Part shown: in pieces, positions 4,741-6,124 of the stretch
How positions within the stretch are numbered: the stretch's first letter is position 1
Layout of the letters: each line of letters starts with the position of its first letter
NCBI GenBank assembly: GCA_965372355.1
Contig: CBDVBZ010000174.1
Coordinates: 1-6,124, forward strand
Length of the DNA stretch: 6,124 nt
Direction: 5' to 3'
Source: CBDVBZ01 sp965372355
GTDB lineage: Bacteria; Krumholzibacteriota; Krumholzibacteriia; WVZY01
Translations under genes and position numbers: made by a program
The notes under the pieces: generated by a model
What the model was told of the DNA's origin: nothing
What the model saw: the letters and a program-made list of their open reading frames with translations, nothing else
Database searches by the model: none

Positions 4741-6124
4741 ATGCGTAGTCGCCTCGCCCTGAGTTTTTCTGTATTCGCATTCGTGCTTGCGCTGTCTACG
4801 ACGGTCGCGTCACAGACGAAAGATCCAACGCACCTCGAGACGATCGTTCAAATCGATAATGGCGCCGCCGAGTGCGCGGCGGGACAGTCTGCGAGGTTAT
4901 CCCGGATCGATCGATCGGCGGCTCGATCGGCATACTCGATTGCCAGCATCAATACGGATATGACCTACTACCACCTGGATCTCGAGATCGATCTGGTTGC
5001 CGAGCACATCGACGGCGTCGTACGCGTCGAGGGGACGGTCGTGGGGTCGGCATTGTCCACGCTCCTTCTCGATCTGCTTTCGAGCATGGTCGTGTCGTCG
5101 GTCAAGCTGTCGGATGGCACACCGTTGTCGTACAGCCAGGGTGTGGATGCGGTCATCATCACGATGCCCGCCTCAATACCCGTGGGCGGTACCTTTAAGA
5201 TCGACATCACGTACGGTGGCACACCGAGCAGCGGCGGGTTTGGCTATTTCGTTTTTGGCACGAATGGCGGCGATCTGTACGCGTGGAGTCTTTCGGAGCC
5301 CTACGGTTCGCGCAACTGGTGGCCTTGCAAGGACCATCCTTACGACAAGGCCGATTCGGTACGCGTCACGGTGACCGTGCCCTCTCAGTACAAGGTGGGG
5401 TCGCAGGGCACACTGGTGAGCACGACCACGGTCGGGGGCAACACCACGTATGACTGGGTGTCGCATTACCCGATCTCGACCTACCTCGTCTCCGTCGCCG
5501 TCGGGGAATACGTGGAGTATCTGGGTACGTACAACCGATTGCCGGACCTGGCGCTGAAGTACGGCGCCCTCTCGATGCCGCTCCAGCATCTGGTCTACGA
5601 TGACGGCAGTTCCGGTCTTTGGTCCAATTGGGCACAGGTCGGACAGATGATCGATGCGTTCGAGCACTGGTTTGGTCCGTATCCCTTTGCTGACGAGAAG
5701 TACGGCCACGCCGAATGCACGTTTGGCGGGGGTATGGAGCACCAGACGATGGCTTCGATGGGGGCATCAAGTTCGTTGACCCTGGCGTCGCACGAGCTCG
5801 CGCACCAGTGGTATGGCGACGGGATCTCTCCGAAGACCTGGCCGCACCTGTGGCTAAACGAGGGTTTTGCGACGTACGCGGAACTCATTGACATCGAGGA
5901 GCGTCCCAGCGCCTATCCAGCCAATTACTTTGAGACCAGACGGGCGTCACGCTACAGTTACGCAAAGAGTGCAAGCGGGACACTTGTCCTCGAGGACACA
6001 ACCAGCGTCAACAACATGTTCGATTACTACCGGGTCTACACCAAAGGTGCCACCGTCCTGCACATGCTTCGCACCGTCGTCGGCGATGCGACGTTCAAGG
6101 ATATCCTCAGAGAGTACGCGATGG
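4741..6124 (+). CDS. Secreted M1-family zinc aminopeptidase, N-terminal 461 residues (3' end outside window)
   Basis: No stop occurs before the right edge, so the gene is 3'-truncated by the window. The first 24 residues (MRSRLALSFSVFAFVLALSTTVAS) form a signal peptide, so the enzyme acts outside the cytoplasm and should release N-terminal amino acids from peptides. Residues about 70-265 match the M1 beta-rich N-terminal domain, including R-N-WWPCKDHPYDKADSV near 191-206. The catalytic domain follows: the exopeptidase motif GGMEH (330-334, with E333 for the substrate amine; GAMEN/GGMEN in textbook members), zinc motif HELAH (351-355), third zinc ligand E374 in NEGFATY after the canonical 18-residue spacing, and catalytic Tyr Y433 in YTKGATVLHMLR. 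All visible catalytic parts are intact. The start is fixed by an AGGAGG site. It is second in an operon with the S8 protease; by analogy it may carry its own sorting domain beyond the window. Confidence 0.93.
   Translation, partial: MRSRLALSFSVFAFVLALSTTVASQTKDPTHLETIVQIDNGAAECAAGQSARLSRIDRSAARSAYSIASINTDMTYYHLDLEIDLVAEHIDGVVRVEGTVVGSALSTLLLDLLSSMVVSSVKLSDGTPLSYSQGVDAVIITMPASIPVGGTFKIDITYGGTPSSGGFGYFVFGTNGGDLYAWSLSEPYGSRNWWPCKDHPYDKADSVRVTVTVPSQYKVGSQGTLVSTTTVGGNTTYDWVSHYPISTYLVSVAVGEYVEYLGTYNRLPDLALKYGALSMPLQHLVYDDGSSGLWSNWAQVGQMIDAFEHWFGPYPFADEKYGHAECTFGGGMEHQTMASMGASSSLTLASHELAHQWYGDGISPKTWPHLWLNEGFATYAELIDIEERPSAYPANYFETRRASRYSYAKSASGTLVLEDTTSVNNMFDYYRVYTKGATVLHMLRTVVGDATFKDILREYAM

Noticed and set aside
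4905..4930. GATC repeated three times (4905-4916) plus a nearby CGATCGG, as a phase-variation or methylation cluster
   Set aside because: Only three perfect units lie inside an uninterrupted coding frame (R-I-D-R-S). That is too short for likely slippage and expected in Arg/Ser/Asp-rich GC-rich coding sequence.
5173..5894. Minus-strand open frames opposite the M1 peptidase
   Set aside because: They lie antisense to a reading frame with every M1 catalytic motif and show no family features of their own.

Overview
This is a 6.1-kb GC-rich bacterial window holding five protein-coding genes, two of them cut by the window edges. I see no RNA genes, CRISPR array, insertion sequence or phage genes. 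The best taxonomic clue is the serine peptidase at 2958-4730. It ends in a FlgD-like / type IX-type C-terminal sorting domain (YPNPFNPTTTIRYEL ... SGVYIYRLTAGG ... KVVLLK). Such tails are typical of Bacteroidota and of high-GC or uncultured relatives in the wider FCB group and neighbouring lineages (for example Latescibacteria, Eisenbacteria, Zixibacteria and KSB1-type phyla). The GC-rich codon use fits one of the latter better than a classical Bacteroidetes. This placement is inferred from protein style only.

Layout: (1) 3-395, plus strand: C-terminal 130 residues of a probable Memo-family (AmmeMemoRadiSam protein B-like) protein. (2) 401-1828, minus strand: a complete PLP-dependent aromatic-L-amino-acid decarboxylase-type enzyme, convergent with gene 1 and separated from it by 5 bp. 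(3) 1840-2616, minus strand: a complete creatininase-family metal-dependent amidohydrolase, 11 nt upstream of the decarboxylase and very probably in one operon with it. (4) 2617-2957: a 341-bp divergent intergenic region with an AT-rich promoter candidate, a strong ribosome binding site and several inverted repeats. (5) 2958-4730, plus strand: a secreted subtilisin-family (S8) protease with signal peptide, pro-region, intact catalytic triad and sorting tail. (6) 4741-6124, plus strand, running off the window: a secreted M1-family zinc aminopeptidase with all visible catalytic motifs intact.

There are two functional units. The right-hand plus-strand pair looks like an exported protein-degradation operon: an endopeptidase followed by an aminopeptidase, translated in tandem because the second gene's Shine-Dalgarno overlaps the first gene's stop codon. 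The left-hand minus-strand pair is a cytoplasmic amidohydrolase plus amine-forming decarboxylase of unknown joint substrate. A link between the two units, for example using amino acids released by the peptidases, is only a possibility. Nothing in the window amounts to a clearly new system. The points most worth a second look are the creatininase/decarboxylase pairing, its structured leader, and the 9-bp tandem repeat in which the two convergent stop codons sit.
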